Source: Epiperipatus broadwayi
Taxonomy: Eukaryota > Onychophora > Udeonychophora > Euonychophora > Peripatidae
DNA: 64,000 nt
Direction of reading: 5' to 3'
Assembly (NCBI GenBank): GCA_028023455.1
Contig: JAQFVV010012396.1
Coordinates: 22,814,750 to 22,878,749 of the forward strand
The notes beneath the pieces were generated by a model. It was not told the origin of the DNA. It ran no database searches and saw nothing but the letters and a program-made list of their open reading frames with translations. Of this stretch, positions 23,085-39,874 are shown piece after piece (within the stretch, counting starts at the first letter, position 1; every line of letters begins with the position of its first letter). The position numbers and the translations under genes were made by a program.

Positions 23085-26000
23085 TTATTTTTTATCTCTT
23101 TCACGAATACTATCCAGTTTATTTTTGAATGTGTTTGGGTTCCTTCTTGGATTATTATTGTACATGAATTTGCACCTTGTACACCATAAAGCATAGAGAA
23201 TGAATACACTAATTCTTATTTCAGCAAAAACTTCTTTTATGAATGAGGCAAATAGGCATTCCATATTTATTCTTTTATTTTTGAATAGTGTATTTATTAT
23301 TGAGCGGATGCTATTTAATCCTAGACATAAGAAAAAAATATGATCCTGTGTTTCTGAGTCTCTGTGGCAGAGGTTACATAAATTGTCTACATTTTGACAA
23401 TTCCTTCTATATTTCAAAAAATGCTATGTGGGTAGAGAGTCAAGGTTAATTTTAAGAAGAAAAATCAAAATATTTTGGTTCAAGTGACCAGAATTTAAAT
23501 TTATGGCATAATTGTCTATTGGTGATATTAAGTACAGTTTTTTCATCAATTTGTGACAGGTGTAAAAGCAAATGTATTTCCCAGTACTTAAATTTATTTT
23601 GAGGTAAATTAAAATTCAAGTTTTTTATAGATAGTAATGGTGCAAGTAGTGTCTTCAGGAATCCTTGTAAAGGAGGTGGTTTATCTGTGGGGGTGATTTT
23701 ACAGGCTATTTGTAGATATGGGAATTTTTTGGGCACATGCAGAGATAATGTTTAGCGTTTTTTGGATTCTGAAGTGTGAATTGAATGAAGTCCCAGATCA
23801 CTTTGAATTTCTTAGCCGTTTTACTGATATTGAGATTACTTTTTCCCCCCACAAGAGTTTTCTACAAAATGAGTCTATTTTATTAGTGAATGCCTTAGTA
23901 TATAGTATTGTTGGAGTGTAATAAGTGATTTTTGTCATGATTGACATATTAAAAAGTGTTATCTTTGTGTACAGTGAAAGGTAAGCTTTTGTTAATGAAT
24001 TGATTATAATTTCTACTTTATTTGAAGATTTTTTTGTATAAGTAGTCTCATTGGTGAATGACACAGATAGAAATGGAAACCAAGAAATGGATTAGGTTTA
24101 CCTTTAAAATATTTTGTTATACTGCTGCCAGTGAAAATTTGCCAGGCACAAGATTTCTCCATGTTAAATATTAATTTATATTCATTTATATAATTGAAAA
24201 GTATCTTTAGAAAGTTTGGGAATGTGTTTTTGAGATGTCAAAATAATTGCAAGATCATCCATGTAAGCTATACATGAGATGTTAGTATTTAAGCAGGGTA
24301 CATAAATTCCAGGTAATTCATTTTCTATGATTTTAATTAGGGGATTTATGTAGGCAGTAAATATTAAGACACTAAGAGGGGATCCTTGTGGGATGGATTG
24401 ATGAGGTACTATTGTTGGTGAAGTTTTTCCATTTACTGTAACGTACATTTCACGGTTTATTAATAGGTTAGCAAGTAGATTTAGGTAGGCTTTTGGTACT
24501 GTGTATTGTTCTAGAGTTTTCAGTAGTGTATTTATTGGTATTGTGTCAAATGCTGCTTCTAATGTCTAGTTGAACAACTATAGGACTGTATTTTTTGTTG
24601 TTTCTTATTGTTTCTATAGTTGATTTGAATAGAAAAGCTGCCTGTCCAGTTGAAGATTCTTTTTTAGCAAATTGCATTTTTGATAGTTTCAGTATAATAT
24701 ATGACTCTATTTTGTCTTTAATTACTGATTCTATAATTTTTATTCCAAGGGAGGACATTGAAATTGGACGTTTGTTATTGATGAAACCATTTCTTTTTTT
24801 TCATAAACGGTACAAGCGATATTTGATAAAGACCTGGTATTCTATATATGTCTTTAGTTAAAAAATTTGTAAGGTTAGACATATACTGAGCTGTAATTTT
24901 ATTAAGATGAGAATATACAAACTTGGTAATTCCAACTATTCCAGGATGGCATGAATCTGGTGTTGACTCTATTTTTTGCACAAAATCATTAGAAGCAAAT
25001 TGAATTTATTTTTCTCGTCTACTGTATAAAAGTTGTGATGGATCTAAGGGAGGATTTTTTTGAAATTTATCTTTAAAAAATGAAAATAATTGCTCCAACA
25101 TGAAATCTCCACAAACAGTATGTGATTGTATTTTTATGGCTGATGGTACTCGGACTGGAGAGAGGTGACCTAATGCCCATCTGATGTAATTTCTGGTTAA
25201 GATGTAAGGCTTGTTTAAGTATACTATTTTTTTTTGTGGCAATATATTTTTTAAGCTGTTCTGAAATTGATTGATATGTTTTTTTTTAATGCTACTAATC
25301 TGGGGCGATCATAGTTAGGATTGTAATGTTGTAATATTTTTTTATAAGTGTCATCCATAAGGTTTAAAAGTTTAGTTGGGGATGGTATGGTCCTGGTAAT
25401 ATGGTTAATATTAAATGATTATATATTGACAAATGTGCACCATGCTTGGACTGGGTCCATTTGTATACTTTTTATCTTATGCAAATAGATATGGAGTGCA
25501 TGATGGAAAAAGAACTCTGATGGTTCTTCCAGTAATTATTGTTGATCTGATATTGAAATTAAGTTCCAGAGATACTATGACTGTGGCATGATCAGATAGA
25601 GGGGAGTTCTTTAGAAAAATGTTCATAATGTTATGCAATGATGGGGAATAGAAGACTAGATCAATCAATGATGAAAATCTTCCATTATTAAATGATACAG
25701 CTCTCTCTGGCAGAAATCCTCTCCCATTCATCATGGGAAATAACAGATGATGAAGCCATTTATTGGTAAATTTTTCGTATGACATGTTAAAGTCCCCTAT
25801 AAGTAATACGGGATGTGATGTGTTCACAAATTTGGAGTTCAGAATTAGGATTAATCTATTTATAATGATGGGGCCTGAAAAGATATATACAATTGCAATG
25901 TTTAGTGTTACAGCTTTGTGGTAAAATGTGATAATTAGTATGTGTACATCAATATATAATATTTTAAAAGAGTTGAATGGGCAGTTTTTATCTATAATGA

Positions 26001-26215
26001 TTCCTGTTCCTGCTGATGGTGTGTCAGATTATTTGAAAAAGCTGTAAATACTTTGCTATTTAGTATGTTTGATGGATTAATTTGCGATCCACTGTAAATT
26101 TTTGTTTCTATAATACCAAGTATGTGTGGTTTAACAAAATCATACCATTTAGTAAGAAGATCAATTTTTTCAAGAGAGTTTAACCCTCTGACATTAAAAA
26201 CTCCTATATTAAGTT
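23085..26215 (-). pseudogene. LINE ORF2: endonuclease, reverse transcriptase, C-terminal zinc finger
   Basis: The endonuclease starts near 26,215 with LNIGVFNVRGLNSLEKIDLL, then KPHILGIIETKIYSGS. The GDFNM box is near 25,790, SSLIDLVFYSPSLHN near 25,660 and SDHATVIVSLELN near 25,580. RT motifs: CHPGIVGITK (24,950), LGIKIIESVIKDKIESY (24,745), FAKKESSTGQAAFLFKS (24,670), VVQLDIR (24,570), IPQGSPLSVLIFTAYINPL (24,390) and the catalytic IAYMDDLAIILTS (about 24,250-24,285). The C-terminal CNLCHRDSETQDHIFFLC is near 23,350, then LWCTRCKFMYNN. At least six frame breaks separate these blocks, so it is dead. Its role in an intact element is target nicking and cDNA synthesis in the nucleus. Confidence 0.85.
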
Positions 26216-26399
26216 TAATTTAGTGTGTGTTTATTCTATATATTAAACAAGTCTATATCAGTTCTTAATTGTATATAAAAAATAATCAATAATAAATGCG
26301 AGCAAAAACTCATATTGACAAATTAAAAAAGACAATTTTACTATATATGATTGTGTACTGGATTTTTAATTGTATCACCTGGACTCATTTGCTTTATTG

Positions 26400-27829
26400 C
26401 TATTGTTTTTTTTTGTATATAGTATTATCAATATTGGTATAATTATCGCTCACCTCTTCCATGGGACTATCTTCTTCTGTTGATAATGATACATTATCAT
26501 ACATTATCAGAATTTTTTTGATATTAAGCGGTTTTAGCTTTTTTAGTTTCAGATGCTGCAGGAGACATTTCACCGTCACTACTTTCATAATCCAAAATCT
26601 TTACTTTTTTTAATTTTTTTTTGAGGGCAGCCTGGTTTTCTTCTAAATTGAGGAGTGGCAGGTACTACCTCAGCTGGATAGATAGCAAGAGTCTCCATTA
26701 TATCCAGAGATGTTTTGTTAAGAGGGGATGGGTTTATAATATCAGCCATGGGATTTATTATATCATTTTCAAGCTCAATTGATTGTGTTATTATTTCACT
26801 ATCACTAATACTATTCTTTTTATTCTCTTCTGATATATGCTTCAGGACAAGAAATTCTTCAGCTATCAATTCAACTTGTTGACAAGTGTTAATTTCTTTT
26901 GGACATTGGTGAGTGGGGGTGCTTTCATATTGCATTTAGTGCAGCATAGCTTTGGGCAGTAGCTGATTAAGTGACCACATTCTTTACAATTAAAGCATTG
27001 TGGCTTGAGTCCATTTATAATTAAAAATAATGTTGCCTCTTGGTCTGTTATTTGCATAGGGATATTTTCAGGAATTATATTTTCTTGCAATTTCACTCTA
27101 TATGTAAAACTGTTACTGAATATAGGTACTGGTGTGTTTTTAATGTATGTGGGCTGAAAATTTATCACCTCTCCGAATGGCTCCATTAGTTTAACAAATC
27201 TACACTGAAATAACCAAAGTACGCATTTTTTAAGAGGCCTGTAATACGATTTTCTCTATTTGGGTTAACTACGATTAAGGCATATTGGTTGTAAGGTTTT
27301 AACTTCTTTTTTGAAATTTTCTTTATTTTTCTCATTATCAAATTCAATTGCTATATAGTATGGATTTGGATGGTCTGCAATGCGTAAGATCGAATTTCAT
27401 AGATTTTTTTATTAATTACTTCAAATAATAGATCTTTAGGGAATCTATAGAGCAAACAATTATTATCTGTTATTGCTATAACAATTAAACAGTCCATAAA
27501 AAACGTTTGAATGAATTAAAAAGATCTTTAGGTATGGTCTGGTTGAAAACTTCCATAATTTTTTTCAGGCTGTTGTTGGCCCAAGCTTCTTGTGTCTCAA
27601 TAGTATCAGTATCCATTGTTTTAGGTGAAAAATCTAATTTCAAAATATCTCCAATGGTTGATCAATGACATCTGGGTGTTTGTTGCACTCTCATTCTGCT
27701 AACCATCTGCGATTCGTTTTTTTTTCACTTCTACAGAAGAAGATTGCTTTGCTACTTGAGCATAGGAATTTTTGACAGTGCCTATATTGACAGACATCTT
27801 GGCTGGATGCTGACTTTCAGTGTCCATTT
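26400..27829 (-). pseudogene. LINE ORF1 (gag-like, CCHC zinc knuckle)
   Basis: ORF1 starts at 27,829 with MDTESQHPAKMSVNIGT and stays open for about 45 codons before the first break. A nucleic-acid-binding part (27,186-26,866) carries the knuckle C-FN-C-KECG-H-LISY-C (CX2CX4HX4C), with further Cys after it (KLCCTKCN). The remainder (26,935-26,400) is acidic, Ser/Asn-rich and ends DNYTNIDNTIYKKKQ. In intact elements this protein coats the LINE RNA. Frameshifts near 27,190 and 26,900 show decay. The 5' start was chosen because the ATG sits just after the non-coding 5' UTR and keeps the longest frame. Confidence 0.75.
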
Positions 27830-28007
27830 TAAATATAATCCGATGGGGATTATTATGTTTTTTTGCAGTTCAGATGACTGAAGTTCTCTCTATAATTAAT
27901 GGCAAAATTTTTTTTTACCTATTTTGAATTATAGATTTAAGTAATCCACTGTTTTTTTAACACGATGTGAACGAATTTTTAACTCCAAGCGACCTCTGGT
28001 GGCTATT

Positions 28008-28008
28008 C

Positions 28009-28069
<61 letters not shown>
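28008..28069. repeat. (TTA)n microsatellite at the LINE 5' end
   Basis: About 20 TTA units directly abut the 5' terminus of the minus-strand LINE (last LINE bases GGTGGCTATTC on the plus strand). Confidence 0.95.
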
Positions 28070-30606
<2,537 letters not shown>

Positions 30607-33600
30607 GATTTCCTTTAATAAAAAAAATATATTACTGGTATTTAAAATAATTCGATCCCACCTTCATGGATTTTGATAATAACTAGAATATTTAAATATG
30701 TGATATTTAAGAGTATGAAAAATAAAAGAAAACTAGCAGTTGTATAGAAAACAACTAATAGGTCACCCTTTCAAAATTTAAATGAATAACATTTTAAAAG
30801 ATTTCAAAGCATTCATAAGCTTAAGTGGTAGATTTACCCTGTAGTAGAATTACTTCATTCTATTTGGAGGGGAACAAATAACAATTTTTATAATAAAATG
30901 TTGACTTGTAAAAACAATCTGGAGAATGTCTTAATTAATCATACATTATGTTTTGAGGGGATGTTAATAAACTTAATTTATGGAGGTTTAATTAAAAGAG
31001 GAAAGGAAAGATTTTGAAAAATTCAGCTCATTGGGTTACTTAAGATTGGCATATTAATAATAACAAAAGCATACATATAAAATCAAGTAATAAATACATA
31101 TAAATAATTGACCACACCAATGTTAAAAAAAGTTAGAGCATATAAGATAGGATTAAAATTTTAAAAATCATTTGAGAGCAATTTACATTTTACATATTAG
31201 AAAGAGATAAAATTAAATAAAATATTAGGAGAAATCTTGATAATAGGGTTTGAAATTGGTTAGACTAGCTTTACTTTCAGGTTGTGGCATAAAAATAGTG
31301 AGTTACTTTGCACAATTCTAAAAGTCCATTTTAAAAATGTCTGGCTCATGCACAGCAGTTCAGGGATCCATGTGAGTTCTTGGGTTACAGCAAGTTTCTA
31401 CTCAGCACTCCAAAGGTCTCAGGTCAGGCTTTTCCTTCATTCTAGGGCAGCAGGATGGTACAGCAGCAGAAGATGACCCCTCAATAGTCAGGAAGGAAGA
31501 TTAGCTTTCTACTTGATCATCATTTTAAGTTTTACACCAGCATGCATTATTTTAACAACACAGTTTCCTCAATAGTAGCTATCCTTTGGTGTTTAAAATC
31601 AGGCCATTTTGTATCCTGCTCAGGTATATGGGGAATGCTTTTAATTTTTTATTTCTAGCTCAAACTCTAATCTTCGATCTAACAAAATTTTACATTTTCT
31701 TTATCCATTGTTCTTGAAGATGCAATCATTAGATAATATTCCAAAAATATATTCAAATCTATTTTCAGATTGGAAATAGATTTGACAAAAATGTTTAGAA
31801 CAAAAGTACTATTCCCCATTTTATTTTCAGTAAAAACTTTAATTAAAAATTCTTTCCTAAAACTAAAACAATATTATATTTCCACCTTTTTAATTATTTT
31901 TGGACGATTAATGGTTGCATCTTCCATCTTGGATTTTACACAAATATACAGTTTAATTAAAAATAATTAAAAAAAAACATTTATAAATGACGTACGATAA
32001 AATATTTATAAAATTAATATTTTATTAGTATGTTTGCTCCTGTAATATATATATATATCTTAGCCACACCTATGTACTTTAATAGGAAGAAATTAATAAT
32101 AAAAAAATATATATTGAAAAGCTAACTTCATAAATTTTAGGCGTGCTTCTCAGAAATACATACACAAAATATACATACATAAATAAAGGATGAATTTAAA
32201 AAAATGGGGAAGTATGGAAGTTTTTATTATTTCTATAAATAAAGGAGTGGGGTGGAACATAGGGTTTGAATTTAGCCTAGTAATTGGTGTTTGGATAGAA
32301 CCATGAAGATCAATCTTGGGTTAAGATTGACTGCTTCATTATATATATATATACCCATATATGACTATAGATAATATTCTCTTAACAATGTCTGATACTA
32401 TGAATAATTGATTTTTATATTTATATATTGTAACTGTATAAGTATATACCATTAGATTACTTTGAAATAAAAGTGGAAAATATATAAAATCACCCTCAAT
32501 TAGAAATATGTATATAAAAAGAGAATTATATAATGCACAGATGGCAAACTAATTATATAATTTAAAGTTTAAAATCTAAAAACAAGATTATTTTAATATA
32601 AAAGAATTTAAAAAAATTTGTTAATTAGTTATTTTTAATCTTAGAATGGAAATGATTTTCTATATTGATGTAATAGCAACCAGGCCCTTGGGCATAAAGT
32701 TAGATAAGAGATAAATTTAAAAAATATTACTGATAAAATTTTGAGTTCCCACTCTAAAAAAAGCTGGCCAATAACAATGGAAATAAACACAGGGCACACA
32801 GAGAAAAGTCATCATCACCAATAAAAACAGCACCAAGCCAGGCAAGATTGATCCTCAAATTTTATGATAAGAATTCACAAAGATGTAAAAAGAAAACTTT
32901 AAAGTTGAGATGGAGATTTAGATTGCTGTTATTGATTGCATGTTTTTTTAAATATATTTATAAGTGTATTGTAGATCACCAAAATGTAGAGATCAGCAAT
33001 AATTTCCATTTTCCATGTTTGTACCAGATAAAACAGTCTCCAGAGTATGGTGATTCCTGGAAACTGGCAGCAACAGACTTGTCTCCAGCTAGAACAATAT
33101 GAAATAGAAAGAACTTTGAATTGTGTCAAGAACTGCAAAGACAGACTTTATCTACATCATTGGAAATTATAAACTTTTGTTTTAAATGAAACATGAACAT
33201 TAATTATATAATATGAACTCTTTCAAGTAGTAATTTTAAATGTCATTTAATTTTAAAAGAAATCTTTTATCCGACTAAAATTTTAAATTATTTATTATAT
33301 CTTTATATATGTGTTTGATATTTTCATTCTCATAAATTTTTTTAAAATTAATAATTTAAAAATAGGTGCAAATAGCTGCATAGATTCATAAGATTATGTT
33401 AGTTTGTGTGCTAATTTTTGGGCTAATTATTTTGTAGTTAAATCGGTGCTGGTGGATAGATGTATGGATGTTTTATGTCAATGTAATCTTTGTAGGTACA
33501 TTGGATACTCGTAACCTTGTACCACATTAGCATCCAGGGCATAATACCCACCTGAAAGTATGTCCCAAAAGTGTAGCCATCATGTTGTCAATGGTCATAA

Positions 33601-36237
33601 ACATATTTCTTACACCATTGATTTTCTTACTCTCTGGTTGGGACAGTAAGTCAGCAAAAACTGCTATCCCCTTTGACAGAGCATCTTGTATATATATCTC
33701 AAGAATTTCTTTTTTGTATCATCAATTGGGAAGTGGATCATCCCTGTCTATTGGTGAAGTTTATTAATGCTCATGGGGAAGATGCTCATTCCTTCCCACC
33801 ATGATTCATTATTTTTCTAACGATATCATACTACAGATGTAAATTCCTGTTAGCATGATTGTGTTATGCTAATAATCTCATTTTGCATTAGTCACATTGG
33901 TATATCAGTAAGCTAGAATTGGTTTAAATGTGGGATTTTGGCAGAAGGTTAAAAAGCATCAGGTTTGTTATATGCGTAATCTATGTAGCATATTCACACA
34001 TAGTTTAATATTAAAATTGTATTAAATTTATTAAATGCTTTCACCTGTGCATATAATTCAAATCAAATATATTCACTAGTTAATTTAATTTTCAGAAATT
34101 TTACTTTTAATATGTGTGTGTGCATTATAATAAAATGTTTTGTTGAATTAATTTTGGCAGTAACTCATTTTATATTTTTTATTAATATTTTAAATTAAGA
34201 ATTAGAGATTTTAATATTCAGAGTGATACTTTAAGCTCAGATTCTTCCTGAGCTAGAGACTGGGGCTTTCAGTTCAATAAAAGATTAACCTCTCCTGTCC
34301 ATAGCTGCCACTATATAAATTTTCCAGGTTCAAATGGCCTGATGGCAACTTGTATGACAGATTAGATTAGGGAGGTTCTATAAATCATTATAATATTCAG
34401 CAAGGTAATCATATATATATATATTATAATATTCATAGGTAATATATATATATATATTGTAATATTGTAGATAGTGGCCAACACTGGCCATACCATATAT
34501 TACATATTTATTAAAACAAATACATTTAGAATGGGAAAATGAAAAGCATGATTTTTTTCTCATGTTTTTTATAAAAACAATTAGTGAGATATTTAAAGAT
34601 TTTATATTGTTTAAATCATAATATGAAAATTCCAAACATTATTGTGAATAATAAGAATGTGAATATTTATAATTTGTGAATGTTAGTTAAAAAACAGAAT
34701 GAAAAGTATAAAAAATACTAAAATAAATATTTTTGTGTTCATTTTCTTCACTAATTTTATCTATTAATTTTTAACTTAAAAAATAATAAGAGAGATAAAT
34801 AAGTTAAATTTTAAGTAATATTTATCAGTTTTTTTAAATATATATATATTAAACACTTTTGTTAAGAAAAACTCTTTTAATTAATTAAAGTTATTTCTTT
34901 ATTTCTCTGGAACTAAAAGCAATGTTATTCAATAGTAATTGTAATTACAAGATTATACTGCTTTTATAGTTAAGAAAAAATGAAAATGAGTACAGAGGAA
35001 TATTGTTCCAAAATAAATGAGTTAGATTATACCATTTGACCACAGTATCTACACAGTCTACTCAGCAAGTTATTCTTGATTCAGCTGTTGAAAATGCAGT
35101 AGTATTAGAGAATGTGAGAAATAACCTTATAGTCTGAATAAGACTAATTTCACTACAACTTTAATCATTTTTAAAAAACTGAATTTGAAAAAAAAACATG
35201 TGCTAAGCTGTAGCTGGAGGTTGAGCAACATCAAATCTCACCATGTAGCCTATTCATTGAAAAAATATATAGAAGAGAATACTCCTAAAGAAATCTGCAA
35301 CTATATGTTTGTTTCCATCCAAAAGCATGTCTGTCTGAGTTGTGTTAACCTGACCTGCAAGGTATTATATTGAAATTGAATAAATTTGGCATACCCTGGA
35401 AATTGTGTTAATAAAAATTTGAGTCTATAAAAAGAAAAGGTAGCAGAAATTCTTCTAATAAGGGGGAGAGGATTGTTTAATCTCAACAATTGAAACTAAT
35501 AAAAACAATAACTTCAAGATAATGACTAAAAATATGGCACTATGCTAAAAAAGTATAGTTGATATGCACATCTTTATACAACTACATTTCTATATATTTT
35601 AGTATAAGTAATAAATTACAGAAATAAATAATTTTTCATAACTTATTTTTATTGAAACATGTTTTTTTTATTCCTTATGTATAATCTTTTCCTTTTTATA
35701 AGAAAAGGGACTTAACTAATTAAAAAATGTCTGATCTCTTATTGTGATAGGTTGTTTTCCAGATTTAATTATTGAAAAGGGGAAATAAACAAGAAAAATA
35801 AATGTTAATTACTTTAGTAAAAAAGGCAATTGGCTTTATATTGATGAAAATGTATTACATTTGAAATTATGATATTGGCATATCTTTTCTAAATTTATTA
35901 ATTTATCAGTTAATTACACTAAACAATAATTTAAAAAATAATAGTATTAATAACTTTCTTCTTCCAGCATTTGTTATATAAATTGGCAGTGTGTGTGAGT
36001 TGATTATCATTATAGCATTGTGTTTTTAGGGATTTGTAAATTATTTCAATTAGGTCATTTAAATTAAAACAGATTAAGCATATACATTTATATGTTTTCT
36101 TGTTCACAATCACAACCCTTAGAGTCCTTGTGATCATGAGATAGCTCTAAAGCAATAATGGTTAACTCATTTATATATGTGAGATTATGTTTGTGTTTGG
36201 AATCCAAATAATTCTCTGGATGGCACAAAGATTAATA
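30607..36237. other. Unclassified AT-rich DNA
   Basis: Over 5.6 kb I see no gene. Moderate-complexity islands with no assignment lie at about 31,330-31,500, 32,740-33,130, 33,410-33,800 and 34,230-34,370. Short (TA)n runs occur near 32,045, 32,340, 34,410, 34,440 and 34,840. Frames in the islands are 60-85 codons with no recognised motif. Confidence 0.45.
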
Positions 36238-36412
36238 TTACATTTAAAGTCTATTCACTACACTTTATTTTTATAAAGATTACAAATTAGTTTATAGTTG
36301 GCCTGTACACTCATGGTACCATATGGCCAAACATTGATGATGATCAACATGTATCAGAATCCCAGCATTATTTTTTATTATGATTTATAGATTGGCACTT
36401 AAGTATGTGCAT
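36238..36412. repeat. Dispersed repeat family D, copy 2
   Basis: Colinear with 16,020-16,205 in the same orientation; the shared blocks are listed there. Sequence on both sides does not match between the two loci. Confidence 0.65.
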
Positions 36413-38362
36413 GCAAATGATAGTTTTATAATATTCTCTAAGTTTGGTATTGACTAGATAAGTAGAATACCTTTTGATGTAGACTTTTTTTAGATCAGTC
36501 ACAAGGGATGAATTTGTATAATACTGGTGATGTAACTTAATATTGTTATAATTACTTATTTCATTTTATGGTGATACTCTCATTCCCATTGTGGTGTTCA
36601 GTGGACATGATGATGATCTGGGCATCTACTCATATTACCATTTCATTTCATATTGTTACTATGTATATATATTAACTATGTCAATGAATCACAGGTGTTT
36701 ATAGTTAGCATTATATCACTAAAAGTATTCAGTTGCTAATCTAGTTTTACATCCTTACAGTTCTACAACTGAAATGGATGAAGTTCAAATATTGGCATGT
36801 TCAAATACAAAGCTATTTTGTTTTATAATATAAAATAAATAAAAAGTGACTGCAAGACATCCAATGCTCATCTTTTTCAAATGCCAATATGTAGAAACTA
36901 GTTTAATAATTTGATTGACATTATGATTTCATATTAATTGACTATTGCCACTTACAAAAAATACCTGTAGTAAAGTATTAGAGTGAATTACACCCCTTAA
37001 TACAAATGCTAAGAAAAGAACAGAGAAAATCATGCAATTTTTTTTTGATATATCTTTATTTCGATGCAGTGCCTTTACTTCTATGAAGAATAAATAGCTG
37101 AAGAAATAATCTGTGGTAATCTAATTTTTATTAAAATATAAGCATTTAGAAAGTAAGAAGTTGACAATCAATTGAAATTCACAATTAATGATGGTTTCCT
37201 ATTATTTAATTACTCCAGTATTGGAAATAGAACTTACCATATTTATTTACATGCATGCATAAATATGAATAACATTAAAATGTATGATGGTTATGGCAAT
37301 TTACTCTTTTCAGTATTTATTATTTATATGTGTGTATGTATATTACACGTGTTTAAAACTTATTGTGCAATATCAAATTACATTATATCTATGTATTATA
37401 TAACTATATTTACATATGTTTATATTTAATGTGATAAATTTAAATGAAATGGTTACTATTGTATTATAATTACTGTTTCCTTTGCGATTATATTATCATA
37501 ACAGATCGGTAATAATGATGTTTAAATGATTTTATCACTTTGTGTAAAAACACAAATCAATGTTTACTTTATAGAAAAATTTAATCATTAATGAATTGAG
37601 TTAAAAAGATCACATAGACAAAGATTGATACTATAGTAAACTGAAACGAGAAATTGAGGCTATTGCTTTTGAAAATTGAGTGTTAATGATTTTTGTCTTT
37701 AAAATAATGTATGAAAGCACTTTTATTACACATAGGAATCTCTCTTTTTTCTCTCTGGGGAGATTTGAAGGGTGAAACCCTTTAGTGCAAAATAGCATTT
37801 GAAAATTAATGGTGCCAGAAGACCATAGAATGACATTTTGAATAATAGATTTTAGTGATTCATAAACTATTTCATTATTTAACATTTTGTAAGTATAAAA
37901 AATTTATTTAACTTCTAAATTGCTCTTTTTAGTCCTCAGCATGTCAGATTGAAGTAAATTTATTTTATTTATTTAAAAAAAGTTTCAGCATATTTAATAA
38001 AATCGAATTCTTTCTATATATATGTACTATAATTGATTCACAAATCCATTAATACTAATTATCATTTTATTATATATATAGCTATACCAGTAAATGCTAT
38101 GTCAATGTCTTCAACAAATATAGTTCATAATTAAAATGTCTTTCTCAAATTTTAATGCGATATTTTCCTTGCACGTTTTTTGTTATATTACAAAGCAATC
38201 TAAAAAATAGTATAAAGATAATGTTAAGAGAATTACTATTTTCCAAAAGCACTACTATTTAATATTTATTAAAATTATAAAAATATAGTACTACTATTAA
38301 TTAATATAAAATAGCTAAATTAATTGTATTAGTTATATTAGCAAAGATTTAGACAACTTAAT
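36413..38362. other. Unclassified AT-rich DNA
   Basis: Nothing recognised. An 85-codon frame at 37,172-37,429 (plus) has a Cys/Tyr-rich composition but no identifiable motif. Confidence 0.5.
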
Positions 38363-38538
38363 TATTAAGGATGTAGCCTCAAGCATATGCGTTTTCAAAA
38401 TGCGATAGTAGGGACCTCTACAGGTCTTAAACCACAAGCTTACTCTTGGAAGAAAAGAAAGCTTGTGGTTTAAGACCTGTGGAGGTCCCTACTATCGCAT
38501 TTTTAAAACGAATATGCTTGAGGCTACAGCCTTAATAA
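38363..38538. mobile_element. Hairpin MITE (long terminal inverted repeats)
   Basis: The arms 38,363-38,441 and 38,459-38,538 are inverted copies about 79 nt long with about four mismatches, separated by 17 nt. The outer ends read TATTAAGG.TGTAGCCTCAAG. TA-rich flanks would suit Tc1/mariner-type insertion, but no clear duplication is defined because the terminal bases are themselves palindromic. RNA from it would form a long near-perfect hairpin. No coding capacity. Confidence 0.8.
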
Positions 38539-39767
38539 ATATTACTTACGTAATCAATGTGCGTTTAAATAAATTTATAATTAGAACTTAATTATATGAT
38601 GTCATTTTTATAGGGTAATCTATGGTTAATTATTGTTAGTATATAAATACCCATAAAAGAAGTTATTTGTGAAGCATTATTAGAATATTTATTTTTCATA
38701 CATATAACATTGATTTAAATCTAAATCAAGTAAATTTACATTTATTCTCAACATGCTTGGTATTTTTTTTTTGTAGTATCTTCATAACCAAGATATCTAA
38801 TTATTCAATTTTGAAAAATAAGTAAATATCTAGATATTTTTCATAAAGATATTACTCAAACAATCACTAGCTAGTAATTGGCAAGCATAATGATATTTGG
38901 CTTTTTTGTGTGAGGGGATAGTGGAGAAGTTTTTATCCTCCAGCAGATTATGTAAATGCTGCGTTATAACAATCTACAGTCATTTGGATTTTAAAATTAA
39001 TTCATTTGCAGTTTATTAAGGTTAAAATTTTACTTTATATGCAACGACTTTTTTTTTTTAACTTTTTGTTATCATATGCAGTTATAATTAGCTTGATGTG
39101 GCAAATATTTTTAAATTTAAAATCATATTCTTTGTTTTTAACTATATTTGATTGATTTTTATTTGATGTCATCGATGTGTATATGATTCTGATAAGAAAA
39201 TCATATGATTCTGATAAGAAATTCTAAGCTTGTTGATTAAACTTCATAATGTATAGAAAAAGTCAAATCTATTATATTTTACATATAAATCTAGAAAAAG
39301 AGTATAAATACTTTTATTAATTTATTTTCTGCTGCTTGAAATGTTTTCTTGCTATGCTTCCTAAACTAAGAATATATTGATTTAAGATATATATTAGATG
39401 AGATGAACTATACATTTTATGTTAAGAAATTTAAATTTTGATAACTTGTGAAAGAATTTGAAACATAAATTCAAGAGTCTGAATTTTAACAGACCAATAA
39501 TAAATATCATATTAATATTTAAGTGAGTCTGCAGGTTTTGATATGAGCACATGACTCTGATACAAGTGTGAAAAATTGCTAATATAATATGTAAATTTTA
39601 AAAGTATTTAAATTTTGTCTTCAAGTAACAATAATTTTTAAATCTAACACTTGATAAAATATGATAATAAGTTAGATTATGATCGATCCAAGATGCCTTC
39701 AAGAAGCATGACATTTTTACTTCATCTTTTATTGCATTGTTATGTTCACTTCAAAAATGATTGTCAA
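38539..39767. other. Unclassified AT-rich DNA
   Basis: Nothing recognised. A short tandem duplication of ATATGATTCTGATAAGAAA lies at about 39,181-39,221. Confidence 0.5.
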
Positions 39768-39874
39768 GCGTTGTTAGCCGAGAGGTCATCGCAGCCACCT
39801 TGCAAGCAAGTAGTTGGTTGCAGACAGTTGTGAGTTTGCGTCCCAGCTGATGCTATGACATATGGAAAAAAAAA
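39768..39874 (+). mobile_element. tRNA-derived mini-SINE (same family as 56.4 kb)
   Basis: A pol III A-box consensus TAGCCGAGAGG lies at about 39,775-39,785. A degenerate B-box (GAGTTTGCGTCCC) lies at 39,832-39,844. A short 3' segment ATGC-TATGACATATGG follows, then a run of nine A. From the B-box onward it aligns base for base with the 56.4 kb SINE (AGTTTGC.TCC ... ATGC ... TGACAT.TG-An). The head looks Ser/Leu-like rather than Gly-like, so the anticodon region differs between the copies. It is not a functional tRNA. Confidence 0.6.

Larger units (their letters stand above)
22789..28007 (-). mobile_element. APE-type LINE, nearly full length, decayed (copy 1)
   Basis: This roughly 5.2-kb non-LTR retrotransposon is read right to left: 5' UTR (28,007-27,830), ORF1 with a gag-like zinc knuckle (27,829 to about 26,400), ORF2 with AP-endonuclease (about 26,215-25,477), RT (24,981-24,182) and a C-terminal zinc finger (23,417-23,085), and a 3' UTR with AATAAAGTCC at about 22,798-22,807. 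No LTR is visible. A related copy runs from 60.85 kb past the window end. The clade is unresolved; the domain order fits L1/Tx1, Tad or I-type LINEs. Both ends abut AAT-type microsatellites. Confidence 0.85.

Noticed and set aside
33410-33800. A possible exon or transposase fragment in a balanced-composition island
   Set aside because: No reading frame gives a recognisable motif on either strand.
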